A stretch of 59,059 nt of DNA from Methanobacteriota archaeon. GTDB lineage: Archaea; Thermoplasmatota; Thermoplasmata; SG8-5. Positions 58,800 to 59,059 of the stretch are shown piece by piece. Both the position numbers and the translations under genes were made by a program. Location: assembly GCA_013791785.1 (NCBI GenBank), contig VMTD01000041.1, positions 1 through 59,059 of the forward strand. Direction: 5' to 3'. The notes under the pieces were generated by a model that saw only the letters and a list, made by a program, of their open reading frames with translations, was not told where the DNA came from and ran no database searches. Position 1 is the stretch's first letter; every line of letters starts with the position of its first letter.

Positions 58800-58823
58800 G
58801 AGCCACTGGAGCACTCCAGTGGC
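58800..58823 (+). repeat. Third acceptor-stem-like hairpin
   Basis: GCCACTGGAG-CA-CTCCAGTGGC. Confidence 0.8.
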
Positions 58824-58912
58824 GCATTCTGAAACCAAATGTCCAATTCAACCACCCTATGTCCCATCATTCGCAGAAACCATAATATATACGAATAATG
58901 ATTATCATTCAA

Positions 58913-58988
58913 GTAAACTACCAGCCCCTAAAGTGGCTGGCGTTACCGCTTGAAGGTATTGCTAGCGGATTCGGGGCTGGAACTTTAC
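58913..58988 (+). repeat. Terminal-IR module (GTAAACTACCAGCCCC...GGGGCTGGAACTTTAC), longer variant
   Basis: Same termini as 16455..16509 and 54432..54486; followed by hairpin ATCGAAGCCTGGTGACTTCGAT. Confidence 0.8.
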
Positions 58989-59059
58989 CATAATAAGTTG
59001 CATGCCTGAACAATCGAAGCCTGGTGACTTCGATTTACTTTGATTGCATTAGTACGGCA

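Noticed and set aside
58531-58823. Acceptor-stem copies as additional tRNA genes
   Set aside because: Only the 3' acceptor sequence is repeated; no D, anticodon or T arms.

Overview
Archaeal (euryarchaeal, Thermoplasmata-like by gene content; inference) chromosomal window of about 59 kb. Housekeeping genes include glyS, cysS, trpS, rnhB, priS, pgk, nadA, nrdD, an rrmJ-like methyltransferase, and an fbp/fba/tpiA cluster. There is a pst phosphate-uptake region with PhoU-type regulators. Surface and envelope genes include a VCBS/FG-GAP protein, a large membrane-anchored surface protein, a flippase, a glycosyltransferase and wecB. Accessory content is a GIY-YIG restriction-modification cassette, one IS3-family element, a tRNA-Thr and several families of structured intergenic repeats. 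The items most worth follow-up are: (1) an operon of two Rab/Ras-like GTPases followed directly by a V4R(Bet3/TRAPP-like)-DUF835 protein, plus a third GTPase convergent with a membrane protein whose cytosolic tail looks longin/roadblock-like; two of the GTPases share an uncharacterised C-terminal domain; (2) an in-frame TGA in the N-terminal catalytic segment of triosephosphate isomerase; (3) an in-frame chimera of an ABC permease N-half with an ABC ATPase C-half; (4) repeat families with compensatory base changes, suggesting structured non-autonomous elements or RNAs; (5) an R-M cassette bracketed by direct copies of one such repeat; (6) serial hairpins copying the tRNA-Thr acceptor stem; (7) a ~700 bp strand-asymmetric AT-rich gap between priS and a Zn-ribbon/HhH protein. 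All calls come from reading the sequence and the supplied ORFs; no database search was run.
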